A DNA stretch of 56,027 bases. Origin: Lachnospiraceae bacterium. Its GTDB lineage: Bacteria; Bacillota; Clostridia; Lachnospirales; Lachnospiraceae. Location of the stretch: the NCBI GenBank assembly GCA_024692955.1, contig JAILLW010000075.1, forward strand, positions 1 through 56,027, in the 5' to 3' direction. Under the pieces are notes generated by a model. It was not told the DNA's origin. It searched no databases and was given only the letters and a program-made list of their open reading frames with translations. Each line of letters begins with the position of its first letter. Positions within the stretch are counted from its first letter, which is position 1. Below are positions 6,450 to 14,332 of this stretch, in pieces. A program made the translations under genes and the position numbers.

Positions 6450-9347
6450 CTAATCCGTCTGAGCGGTCACGCCTTCAAGACGTACCGCCTCTCCCTTGAT
6501 GACTTCCTCTTCTCCCTCGAGGTCGAAATAGTATTTCAGGATATCCTTTGTGGTGGTAGCCGCGTAGGTGGAGGAATATCCGTACGCAAGCCTCGTAACG
6601 ATCGAGATCTCAGGGGCATCATATGGTGCATAGCACACAAAGAGCGCATGGTTCGCCCTGTGCTTGATCTCTTCCGCGGTACCGGTTTTCCCGGCCACTT
6701 TGATCCCGAGATCCGCGTAATCGGACCTGGATTCGATCACATTCCGCATTCCCTGATGGATCGCCTTCCAGTAGGAAGGATCCATGGTTATCTGATTCCG
6801 GACCTTCGCGCCGCCTTCTTCGAGCAGGATCCCGGAATGGTCGGTCCGTTTACTGATCAGAGTCAGATCAAAACAGGTCCCTGAGTTTGCAACCGTCGTC
6901 ACATATCTTGAAAGCTGTACCGTGGTATAGGAATGAGAGCCCTGCCCGATTGCCGAACGCACACCGTCTTCCGTGGAAAAGGAAGGCGCGGACTCTTCGA
7001 TCTCGACACCGCTCAAGTCAGTCAGCCCGTAGGCATCGGCATAGATCTGAAGCCTTGACAGGGAAAGGTCAGAGGAGTAGGTATCTCCGTTGCTTCCCAT
7101 CTGATATCCGAGTTCATAAAAATACATATTGCAGGAATGACGGATCGCATCCGTGACATTTAAGGAGCCGTGGGAACCCTGTCCGGCGATCCAGCAGGCG
7201 GCCGGCGGCGTGATCTTATCAAACACACCGGTACAGGTAAACCTGGTATAAGGGGTGATCACTCCCTCCATAAGTCCCGCGGTGGCGGTACACATCTTAA
7301 AGGTGGACCCCGGAGCTGTCTTGTGCCTTGTCGCAAAGTTGATCATCGGAAGGGACATATCAGCCTGAAGTCTTGCATAATAGCCGGTATCCATACCGTT
7401 GCTCAGCTTGTTGTTATCAAATCCCGGATAGGAAACGAGGGCCAGCACATCACCGGTATTCACATCCGTGATCACGCAGGAGGCGGAGCACGGATCAAGG
7501 GCCAGCTGTGCCGGAGTAATGTCAAGATCGCGGATCCGGTTCATCAGGAAGGTATATGCGGTCATCTTTCCGCCGAAGAGTTTCGCCTGCTCCTCATCGG
7601 TGACATCGATCACCTCCTGCTCCACCAGAGCTTTACATATCATGGAGCCGGAGATCTTATCCCTTTTGATCATATATTTGTACATCTTCTGGTCAAAAGC
7701 CTGATCCCGGTCGAGTTTTTCGAATACATAATCCAGGATCAGTTCATAGATCTTCTCCGAATCGGAATACTGTGTCGTAAGATCCAGCTTGTTCACATCG
7801 ATGTAGTTCTTCGAAATGCAATAGTGCAGATAATCATATGCAGAAATCTCCTCCTCGGTTGTCCACGATATGTAGACAGGGTCTTTCGGATCGATGAGAT
7901 CCTTTTGTATCAGCCCGTTCTGGTAAAGGATATCAAGGATATAACTCTCATAGACACGATACTCGGTGGACAGATCTTTATAGGGCGTCTTTTCATTCAG
8001 AAATTCTTCACGCAGATGATCCATGATCTCCGCTTTTTCCTCCATATAGATCTCATGGATGGCCTGTTCGTTTTCCTTAGCGTCCGGATCGGAAAAATGC
8101 GAAATATCAAGTACATTATTGTTGAAAAGCGCGATATAGACATCATAGATGGGGATCATGATCTTACTTGCGGATACCGCAGAAGCGTCAAATTCCTTCA
8201 TATTGATGATCTTCGAATACAGGATCGACGCAAGGTGCTCTTCAAGTATCTTATAGGTAGTGATCTGAAGATCCCTGTCAATGGTGAGATAGATGTCATT
8301 ACCCGCAACTGCTTCCACATAATTCGCGATCTCCGTGGTCTTTCCCACCGAGTTTACGAAGATGGTTTCCGATCCTTTTTTGCCCTGAAGGTAACGCTCC
8401 ATCGACTTTTCGATGCCGAGCTTACCCACCACATCATTGATCGTATAATTCGGGTTTTCCTCTTTCAGTGCATTCAGTTCATCCGTGGAAGAGATCTTTC
8501 CGGTATAACCGATGATATTGGAAAAGTAGACCGCATCCTCATATTTGCGGATGGTCCCCTCTTCGATCGAAACCCCCTGAAGTTCGTTGCTGTTCTCCTG
8601 GATCATTGCCACGGTGGTCTCGTTTACGTTAGTGGCGATGGTCGTCGTGATATATTTCTGGAAGGAATTATTACTCATTTCATAACGGACATTGAGGACT
8701 TTAAGGAGCTGTTCCTTCGTATAGCCCTTTCCCGGGACGAAGGTGTCCTTTTTGTCATCCTCCGTATACTCTCCGATCCGGAACCTGTCCCAGCCGCACA
8801 GATATTCGATCACATCATCGGCTGTGGAACTCTTCTGGCGTACCGTCAGGTCATCGATATAGGCCTGTCCGTAGACATCCGCCAGGAATCTTAAAAGCTG
8901 AGTTCCTTCAACATTGAATTCATAGTTTCCGGACCGTGAAAGCTCGATCCGGAAGTCCGACATGACGTTGTCCCCGTTCTCCTCAATGATCCGGATGGTC
9001 CGGTCGATCGTATCGTTCAGGTTCTTATTCTTCATCTTTCCGCTTTCGTAAACATCTTCGATGGTCACGGCATAGGCAAGCTTGTTGTAGGCAAGAAAGT
9101 TTCCGTTGCGGTCATAGATCTTCCCTCTTGCTCCCGTGATCGTGATCTCCTTTTTGATCCTCGTTTCAAAGGAATTCAGGTATTTTTCGCCGTTTACGAT
9201 CTGCAGCTCAAAGACATGATGAAGCAGGATCCCGAAAAGGACCGTGGTGATCACGATAAGAAGAAGCACTCTCGAAGTAAGAATGTGGAGGATTTTTTCC
9301 TTAAGATCTTCAAACAAAGGAAATGTCACCTCCGTTCTTCGGGGCAT
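6450..9347 (-). CDS. mrdA: penicillin-binding protein 2 (elongasome transpeptidase)
   Basis: This class B penicillin-binding protein cross-links peptidoglycan during elongation. It has one N-terminal membrane anchor (about residues 26-46), a dimerisation domain with R-G-x-I-x-D-R-N-G (74-82), and a transpeptidase domain with SxxK at 681-684 (STFK), SxN at 738-740 (SCN) and KTG at 887-889. At 965 residues it is much longer than the usual 600-700. The extra length is an acidic, helix-rich insertion of about 235 residues at roughly 375-610, between the TIDRDLQ segment and the start of the catalytic fold. The ATG at 9347 has AGGA upstream and lies inside mreD. A very strong GGAGGTGA lies further in and could drive a TTG at 9317. 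It pairs with rodA. Confidence 0.93.
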   Translation of the reverse strand: MPRRTEVTFPLFEDLKEKILHILTSRVLLLIVITTVLFGILLHHVFELQIVNGEKYLNSFETRIKKEITITGARGKIYDRNGNFLAYNKLAYAVTIEDVYESGKMKNKNLNDTIDRTIRIIEENGDNVMSDFRIELSRSGNYEFNVEGTQLLRFLADVYGQAYIDDLTVRQKSSTADDVIEYLCGWDRFRIGEYTEDDKKDTFVPGKGYTKEQLLKVLNVRYEMSNNSFQKYITTTIATNVNETTVAMIQENSNELQGVSIEEGTIRKYEDAVYFSNIIGYTGKISSTDELNALKEENPNYTINDVVGKLGIEKSMERYLQGKKGSETIFVNSVGKTTEIANYVEAVAGNDIYLTIDRDLQITTYKILEEHLASILYSKIINMKEFDASAVSASKIMIPIYDVYIALFNNNVLDISHFSDPDAKENEQAIHEIYMEEKAEIMDHLREEFLNEKTPYKDLSTEYRVYESYILDILYQNGLIQKDLIDPKDPVYISWTTEEEISAYDYLHYCISKNYIDVNKLDLTTQYSDSEKIYELILDYVFEKLDRDQAFDQKMYKYMIKRDKISGSMICKALVEQEVIDVTDEEQAKLFGGKMTAYTFLMNRIRDLDITPAQLALDPCSASCVITDVNTGDVLALVSYPGFDNNKLSNGMDTGYYARLQADMSLPMINFATRHKTAPGSTFKMCTATAGLMEGVITPYTRFTCTGVFDKITPPAACWIAGQGSHGSLNVTDAIRHSCNMYFYELGYQMGSNGDTYSSDLSLSRLQIYADAYGLTDLSGVEIEESAPSFSTEDGVRSAIGQGSHSYTTVQLSRYVTTVANSGTCFDLTLISKRTDHSGILLEEGGAKVRNQITMDPSYWKAIHQGMRNVIESRSDYADLGIKVAGKTGTAEEIKHRANHALFVCYAPYDAPEISIVTRLAYGYSSTYAATTTKDILKYYFDLEGEEEVIKGEAVRLEGVTAQTD

Positions 9348-9828
9348 GCAGGATCCTGTAGAGCAGTAAAAGAAGCGGATAATATACGAGAGCGACCAGA
9401 ACCGTGTAGACGAGCTCCGGAAGCATAATCTTCATAAAATAATATTTCAGGTCGAACCGGCCTCTTAAAAGGAACATGACAAAATAATAGAGTCCTCCGT
9501 AGGCAAGATCGGAAACGACGATCAGAACCAGCGGAAGCTTGATATCTTCTTCATAATAGAAACGGTTGAATTTGCCGTTCAGATAGCCGATGTACATCAG
9601 GATCACGGCGTTCAGTCCCAAAAACGAGCCGAAAAAGACATCCGCCATAAGACCGCCGAAAAAGCCCATGAAAAGACCGGCCTTATCGCCGTACATGAAA
9701 CCGTAGGCTGCGGCAAGAAGCACCAGTATGTTCGGTACGATCCCGCCGAATGAGATCCTCGAAAAAAGCGCGGTCTGAAGAACAAAGCCCGTGATCAGTA
9801 TGAAAATGGCCGGGATCACATGCTTCAT
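9310..9828 (-). CDS. mreD: rod shape-determining protein MreD
   Basis: This 172-residue membrane protein has about five or six hydrophobic segments and the MreD-type patterns G-x-V-P-N near residue 32 and GFFGGLMADVF near 56-66. MreD is part of the elongasome linking MreB filaments to the RodA-PBP2 wall-synthesis enzymes. The start codon overlaps the mreC stop (ATGA), and the end overlaps the start of pbp2 by about 38 bases, typical of a tightly packed operon. The family is poorly conserved in sequence, so context carries much of the assignment. Confidence 0.9.
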   Translation of the reverse strand: MKHVIPAIFILITGFVLQTALFSRISFGGIVPNILVLLAAAYGFMYGDKAGLFMGFFGGLMADVFFGSFLGLNAVILMYIGYLNGKFNRFYYEEDIKLPLVLIVVSDLAYGGLYYFVMFLLRGRFDLKYYFMKIMLPELVYTVLVALVYYPLLLLLYRILHAPKNGGDISFV

Positions 9829-10700
9829 GTTCCGTCACCTGCAGTCTGCTTCAGTTCCATGATCACGAGGACTTCTTCGAGATGCTCAAAGTCAACGGCC
9901 GGAGTAAGGAATCCGGATTTCGTAAGATTATTCGGATCCTGATTGATGGTCGTGATGTAGCCGATCAGGATTCCCGGCAGATACTTATCGGAAATATTGG
10001 AAGTTACGATCTTGTCTCCTTCCACTACACGGTCCGCGCTGTCAACAAGCTTACTGTATGAGATCATTCCTTCTTCATAGAGTTTCAGATCTCCGGTAAC
10101 GATCAGATTGTCCGCTGTGGAAAGGACCATCCCCGAAGTGTTGGAACTGTCATCGATGATGCTCAATACCCTTGACCATGTAGGACCCGTTTCCGAGATC
10201 CTGCCCACCAGACCGGACCCCGCGATCACGTTCATGTCGACTTTAAGACCGTCGTTTTCGCCTTTATTTATGATGAAACTGTGAAACCAGTTTCCGGAAT
10301 CCTTTGCAATGATCCGCGCACCGGTCTTTTCATAGTCATCATACTGTGCGTCAAGTTCGTAAAGGGTCCGCAGATTGGTCAGTTCGTAACGGTCCTGCTG
10401 ATATTTGATATTTTCCGAGGTGAGATCCGCCACTTCCTTTTTCAGCTTCTCATTTTCCGCAAGGAGCTCCCTGATGGTGGCGAGTTCTTCCTTTCGGGTA
10501 TTCAAAAAACTGCCGGCTTTGGATATGCCGTCCTGAAGCGGAGTTACGACCGCGCCGCAGGCCGTCCGGATCGGCCGGATCAGGAGATCCGTCTGAAAAC
10601 TTACAACGATGAGCGCGACGCTTAAGATTGTTAAAAGAAAAAGGAGATATTTACCGGGAATGGTAAAGCGCTCTCCTTTTTGAGGTACGATGGGGCTCAA
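9825..10700 (-). CDS. mreC: rod shape-determining protein MreC
   Basis: This 291-residue protein has one N-terminal membrane segment (about 17-37), a coiled coil rich in E, K and L (about 68-115), and the beta-rich MreC periplasmic-type domain with conserved GENDG, G-L-V-G-R and VGDKIVTS-like elements. MreC scaffolds the elongasome outside the membrane. The start is a TTG at 10700, four bases after the mreB stop. It is supported by a GAAGGG site that sits inside the end of mreB. The end overlaps mreD by four bases. Confidence 0.92.
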   Translation of the reverse strand: MSPIVPQKGERFTIPGKYLLFLLTILSVALIVVSFQTDLLIRPIRTACGAVVTPLQDGISKAGSFLNTRKEELATIRELLAENEKLKKEVADLTSENIKYQQDRYELTNLRTLYELDAQYDDYEKTGARIIAKDSGNWFHSFIINKGENDGLKVDMNVIAGSGLVGRISETGPTWSRVLSIIDDSSNTSGMVLSTADNLIVTGDLKLYEEGMISYSKLVDSADRVVEGDKIVTSNISDKYLPGILIGYITTINQDPNNLTKSGFLTPAVDFEHLEEVLVIMELKQTAGDGT

Positions 10701-10703
10701 ATG

Positions 10704-11717
10704 TTATTTCCCTTCAATCGAATATGCGACACTCTTGTAATTATCATCCTTCATGATCTTGGAAAGGCCGATCGCAACGGAGGTGATCGGGTTTTCCGCG
10801 CTGTTAACGCGAAGTCCGGTGCTTTCCGCGATCAGTTCGCTCAGATGGCTGACACTGGAAGCCCCGCCGGTAAGATAAAGACCGTTCTTATAGATATCCG
10901 CGGCCAGTTCCGGCGGCGTAAGCTCCAGGATCACTTTGACATTATCGACTACCGCTTTGAACTGTTCCGCCATTGACATCACGATCATATCCGTCGGGAT
11001 CTCGCATTCCACCGGGAGCCCCTTTACGAGATTCATTCCGTAGACAACGGCGTCTCTTCTTTCCTCTTCAAGGCTTTTAAGCGAGTTTTTCACCTCTTCC
11101 GCGGTCTTCTGGCCGATTACGAGATTATACTGTTTGCGTATCGCGGCGCGGATCGCTTCATCGAATTTCAGCCCGCCGCATTTGATCAGACGGCTTCTTA
11201 CGATCCCTCCGAGGGAAAGGATCGAGATCTCAGTGGTCTCATATCCCACATCGACCACGAGCACTCCCTGCGAATTCTTGACGTCGACATCGAGTCCCAG
11301 ACCGTCCGCAATGGCCTTTTCCACCACCCAGATATGCTTTGCCTTTACATCCGCTTCTTTGATAAGGTCGTAGAACGCTCTTTTTTCCACTTCCGTCACA
11401 TCCGTCGGAACCGTGATATAGAAATCACCCTGCCGGATGTTGTTTCTCGACAGATCATTGATAAAGAAATGAATGAGCTGCTCCATATTTCTTATCTCAG
11501 CGATCACGCCGTTGGAAAGAGGGAAGCTGATGGCGATGTTGGAGGGCGCCTTTTCATACATCTCATAGGCGGAATCGCCGTAAGCAAAGATCTCGGTCTT
11601 ATTCTTGATCGCGATCATATTCTTTTCCACCAGGATCGAATCATCCGAAAGCGAATAGATCTTGATATTGCTGGTTCCGAGGTCGATTCCGAAGGAATTG
11701 TTGAGTATCATGCTCAT
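10704..11717 (-). CDS. mreB: actin-like cell-shape protein MreB
   Basis: This 337-residue actin-fold ATPase has the phosphate-1 motif GIDLGTSN near residue 9, a VDVGYETTEIS phosphate-2 motif near 155, and an adenosine motif LTGGAS near 281. MreB filaments direct lateral wall synthesis through MreC, MreD, RodA and PBP2, all encoded directly downstream. The sequence is somewhat divergent from canonical MreB (for example GTSNIKIY instead of GTANTLVY), so it may be one of several MreB paralogues. The ATG at 11717 follows GGAG at about ten bases. It is the first gene of the shape cluster after ynbB and may have its own promoter in the roughly 100-base gap. Confidence 0.9.
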   Translation of the reverse strand: MSMILNNSFGIDLGTSNIKIYSLSDDSILVEKNMIAIKNKTEIFAYGDSAYEMYEKAPSNIAISFPLSNGVIAEIRNMEQLIHFFINDLSRNNIRQGDFYITVPTDVTEVEKRAFYDLIKEADVKAKHIWVVEKAIADGLGLDVDVKNSQGVLVVDVGYETTEISILSLGGIVRSRLIKCGGLKFDEAIRAAIRKQYNLVIGQKTAEEVKNSLKSLEEERRDAVVYGMNLVKGLPVECEIPTDMIVMSMAEQFKAVVDNVKVILELTPPELAADIYKNGLYLTGGASSVSHLSELIAESTGLRVNSAENPITSVAIGLSKIMKDDNYKSVAYSIEGK

Positions 11718-11795
11718 ATAGTGTATTCTCCGTAATTAATCGATTGCCGGTAAACATACCGAAAAGGTGTGCGGCTTCAAACCGTTCAATCTCAT

Positions 11796-11801
11796 ATAAT
11801 A
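11796..11801 (-). promoter_or_regulatory. candidate extended -10 box upstream of mreB
   Basis: On the minus strand the gap between ynbB and mreB holds TGC-TATTAT, an extended -10-like sequence about 80 bases before the mreB start. The -35 region is poor. It would allow shape genes to be transcribed separately from mutSL-miaA-ynbB. Confidence 0.3.
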
Positions 11802-11819
11802 GCATAAAAAGGCGAAAAA

Positions 11820-13100
11820 TCAAAGTGTTACGATGCCTTTTTCAACCAGTGCCTGCAGGGAGGAAAGAATTCCGAGTTTCCCGTGCTGCCAGGTGAGGCC
11901 GCCCTGAAAATACGCGGCATAAGGCTCGCGCATCGGTCCGTCCGCGGAAAGTTCGATGGAAGATCCCGAAATAAAGGCTCCTGCCGCCATAATGACTTTG
12001 GAATCATAGCCCGGCATATCCCAGGGCTCGGGCTTTACAAAGCCGTCTACCGGAGAAGCCTTCTGGATCCCTTCACAGAATCCGCAAAGGCCTTCCGGAG
12101 TCCCGAAAGTAATGGCCTGAATGATATCATGACGTTCCTCCTTTGCATTGGGGATCACGTCGAATCCGAGTTTTTCATAGATATTTGCCGCGAAGATCGC
12201 AGTCTTAAGGGCATTCGCCGTAACGTTCGGGGCGAAAAAGAGGCCCTGATAGAGGCTGCGAAGGACCTCGAGGGATGCGCCGACTTCCTTCCCGAGCCCC
12301 GGAGAGGTCAGACGTACCGCGGCGTTTTCGATACATTCCTTTTTGCCTGCAAGGTATCCTCCGATCGGGGAAAGACCTCCTCCGATGTTTTTAATGAGCG
12401 AACCCACCACGATGTCGGCACCGCAGTCGGAAGGCTCTTTTTCTTCAACAAATTCACCGTAACAGTTATCGACCATCACGGTCAACTCCGGCTTTTCGTT
12501 CCTGATGAAGGCTATCAGTTGACCAATCTGGTCGACGCCAAAACTGGGTCTTGTCTGGTATCCTTTCGATCTCTGGATCGTTACAAGCTTTGTTTTTTCG
12601 TTAATGGCGCTCCTTATTCCGTCATAATCGAAGCTTCCGTCTTCTTTCAGATCGACCTGACGATATGTGATCCCGTATTCCGCAAGAGATCCTCTCGACG
12701 GACGGATCCCGATCACTTCTTCCAATGTGTCATAAGGCTTTCCCACGGGAGAAAGAAGTTCGTCTCCGGGCCTCAGGTTGCTCATAAGGGCCAGAGCAAG
12801 CGCATGGGTACCGCAGGTGATCTGGGGACGGACAAGAGCGTCTTCCGTATGAAAAACGGATGCATAGACCTTTTCAAGAGTATCCCGCCCGAGATCATTG
12901 TAGCCGTATCCCGTCGTTCCGAGCATGCAGGCCTCCGATACGCGGTTATCCTGCATGGCTTTTATGACCTTCAGCTGATTGTATTCCGATACCTCGTCGA
13001 TCTTTTGGAAGCGGTCCGAAAGTGAGGCCCAGACGGCATTTCCGAAGGAAAGGACTTCGGAGGAGATGTGGAGTTGCGAATAAAGAGATTGGTTTTGCAT
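11820..13100 (-). CDS. ynbB: PLP-dependent methionine gamma-lyase family protein (YnbB-like)
   Basis: This PLP-dependent enzyme of fold type I is related to Cys/Met-metabolism lyases and often named 'aluminium resistance protein' or YnbB. Features are a GYGYNDLGRD segment, a glycine/threonine loop TCGTHALALAL for cofactor phosphate, a VDNCYGEF motif with the cofactor-contacting Asp, and GSLIKNIGGG with the probable Schiff-base Lys. Its true reaction is not established; gamma-lyase activity is a family-level guess. I chose the ATG at 13100 because AAGGTGA lies at good distance; an in-frame ATG at 13118 is less well placed. In many Firmicutes this gene lies near miaA, as here, although structured element A separates them. 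Confidence 0.88.
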   Translation of the reverse strand: MQNQSLYSQLHISSEVLSFGNAVWASLSDRFQKIDEVSEYNQLKVIKAMQDNRVSEACMLGTTGYGYNDLGRDTLEKVYASVFHTEDALVRPQITCGTHALALALMSNLRPGDELLSPVGKPYDTLEEVIGIRPSRGSLAEYGITYRQVDLKEDGSFDYDGIRSAINEKTKLVTIQRSKGYQTRPSFGVDQIGQLIAFIRNEKPELTVMVDNCYGEFVEEKEPSDCGADIVVGSLIKNIGGGLSPIGGYLAGKKECIENAAVRLTSPGLGKEVGASLEVLRSLYQGLFFAPNVTANALKTAIFAANIYEKLGFDVIPNAKEERHDIIQAITFGTPEGLCGFCEGIQKASPVDGFVKPEPWDMPGYDSKVIMAAGAFISGSSIELSADGPMREPYAAYFQGGLTWQHGKLGILSSLQALVEKGIVTL

Positions 13101-13155
13101 AGTGTCACCTTTTTTCATATCCGAAGATTACAATTCATAATATTGATGCATACAA

Positions 13156-13383
13156 CCCGTTCCTGAAAATCCTCTGCCTCATGGAAGACGGGGCTGCCGA
13201 TTTCTAAGCACGGATTGTACTCTTTTCCTGAATACGGGTCGCGAGTTACGTGCATCCGTGCACGAACTCGCTAAAAAGCACATCGTGTGCTTTTTCCCCT
13301 GCTTTTTTCATCCGTGCAAAGAAATCGGGCCGCGCAGAGCGCTCGCCCCGCTTCAAAGTCGGCTCCGGATTTTCAGGAACGGG
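13156..13383 (+). ncRNA. novel structured intergenic element, copy A
   Basis: The stretch between ynbB and miaA folds into a closed structure. The outer stem P1 pairs 13156-13172 with 13367-13383 perfectly over 17 bases and includes the last codons of miaA. An inner helix pairs GAAG-A-CGGGGC (13184-13194) with GCCCCG-CTTC (13345-13354). The interior holds hairpins at 13241-13271 (loop TCCG), 13273-13295 and 13303-13324 (loop TCCG), then GCGCAGAGCGC. The same layout and motifs recur at 52234-52468 with compensatory changes. G-T pairs in the hairpins favour the plus strand as the RNA, antisense to the neighbouring genes. On the minus strand it would be a leader of ynbB. No known RNA family matched from memory. 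Confidence 0.7.
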
Positions 13384-14332
13384 CTGTTACAAGCCCTCTT
13401 ATGTATTCACACATCCGATTTATATCCCGGTCGAAATCCCGGCGGTCGAGCCAGATCACGTCCTTCTCGCGCCGAAACCAGGTGAGCTGCCGCTTTGCGA
13501 AATGCCGGGTCTCGCGTTTGATCCGGTCGATGGCTTCCTCTAATGTGCAGAGCCCGTCAAGGTAATCCAGGACCTCCTTATAGCCGAGTCCCTGTATCGA
13601 GATCATTCCCTTATGATATCCCTTTTCCTTAAGGGATGCTACCTCCTGAAGAAGCCCGGTTTTCACCATCTTATCCACTCTTTTGTCGATCCCGTCATAA
13701 AGCACGCTGCGATCATCCGTAAGAACGAAATATTTGAGGTCATAAGGCGATGTACGCGCTCTTTCCTTCGCGTTATGCTCCGAAAACTTACCGCCGTTCA
13801 ATTCCATATAGGTGAGCGCACGGATCACTTTCTTCACATTATGAAAATGCAGTGTGGAAGCATATTCCGGATCGAGCGTCCGGAGGCGCTCATAGAGTTC
13901 CTGATCTCCGTTTTCGTGCTCCCGGACATATGCTTCAAGCTCTTTTCGGATATCGTCGCCGTCTTCCTCGGTAAACGCGATGTCATAGGCCACGGATTGT
14001 ATATAAAAGCCGGTACCTCCGCAGATGATGGGAACGCTCCCGTGTTCACGGATCGTTTCGATGGCGTCTTTTGCCATCTGCTGAAACCGGTAGACGTTGA
14101 AGTCCTCATCGGGATCCAGGCAGTCGATGAGATAATGCGGAACCCCTTTCATCTCTTCTTTCGTGATCTTGGCCGTACCGATATCCATCCCGCGATAGAC
14201 CTGCATGGAATCCGCGGAAATGATCTCTCCTTTGATCTTCAGGGCAAGTTCCACCGCAAGGGCGCTCTTTCCGGTTGCGGTCGGTCCCGCGATCACGATC
14301 AGTTTCGGTTTTTCAACATCGTGGCTGCTCAT
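13373..14332 (-). CDS. miaA: tRNA dimethylallyltransferase
   Basis: This 319-residue cytoplasmic enzyme transfers a dimethylallyl group to N6 of A37 in tRNAs reading UNN codons. It shows the P-loop AGPTATGKS (residues 15-23), DSMQVYRGMDIGTAK, the HYLID motif, and the C-terminal TRHFAKRQLTWFRRE motif that contacts tRNA. MiaB, encoded upstream in the same orientation, methylthiolates the product, so both steps of ms2i6A37 synthesis lie in this window, separated by the giant genes and mutSL. The ATG overlaps the mutL stop (ATGA). The last codons form one arm of the long inverted repeat of structured element A. Confidence 0.96.
   Translation of the reverse strand: MSSHDVEKPKLIVIAGPTATGKSALAVELALKIKGEIISADSMQVYRGMDIGTAKITKEEMKGVPHYLIDCLDPDEDFNVYRFQQMAKDAIETIREHGSVPIICGGTGFYIQSVAYDIAFTEEDGDDIRKELEAYVREHENGDQELYERLRTLDPEYASTLHFHNVKKVIRALTYMELNGGKFSEHNAKERARTSPYDLKYFVLTDDRSVLYDGIDKRVDKMVKTGLLQEVASLKEKGYHKGMISIQGLGYKEVLDYLDGLCTLEEAIDRIKRETRHFAKRQLTWFRREKDVIWLDRRDFDRDINRMCEYIRGLVTARS

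Noticed and set aside
7170-8894. 574-codon open frame on the plus strand opposite PBP2
   Set aside because: It lies wholly antisense to a clear penicillin-binding protein, has no ribosome site or recognisable domain, and follows from codon bias of the real gene.
11641-11823. 60-codon minus-strand frame between mreB and ynbB
   Set aside because: It overlaps the mreB start in another frame, has no good ribosome site and resembles nothing known; the region is better read as promoter and leader.
11883-13025. 380-codon open frame on the plus strand opposite ynbB
   Set aside because: It mirrors the ynbB coding frame and shows no family features of its own.
13156-13383. Structured element as a MITE or IS remnant with terminal inverted repeats
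   Set aside because: Terminal repeats of a mobile element should be the same in both copies. Here they are unrelated between copies but complementary within each, and no target-site duplication is evident. A mobile origin is still not fully excluded.
13250-13565. Short plus-strand open frames inside structured element A and the miaA 3' end
   Set aside because: They do not have counterparts in copy B, where the same region is not open in an equivalent frame; hairpin constraints explain the sequence better than coding.
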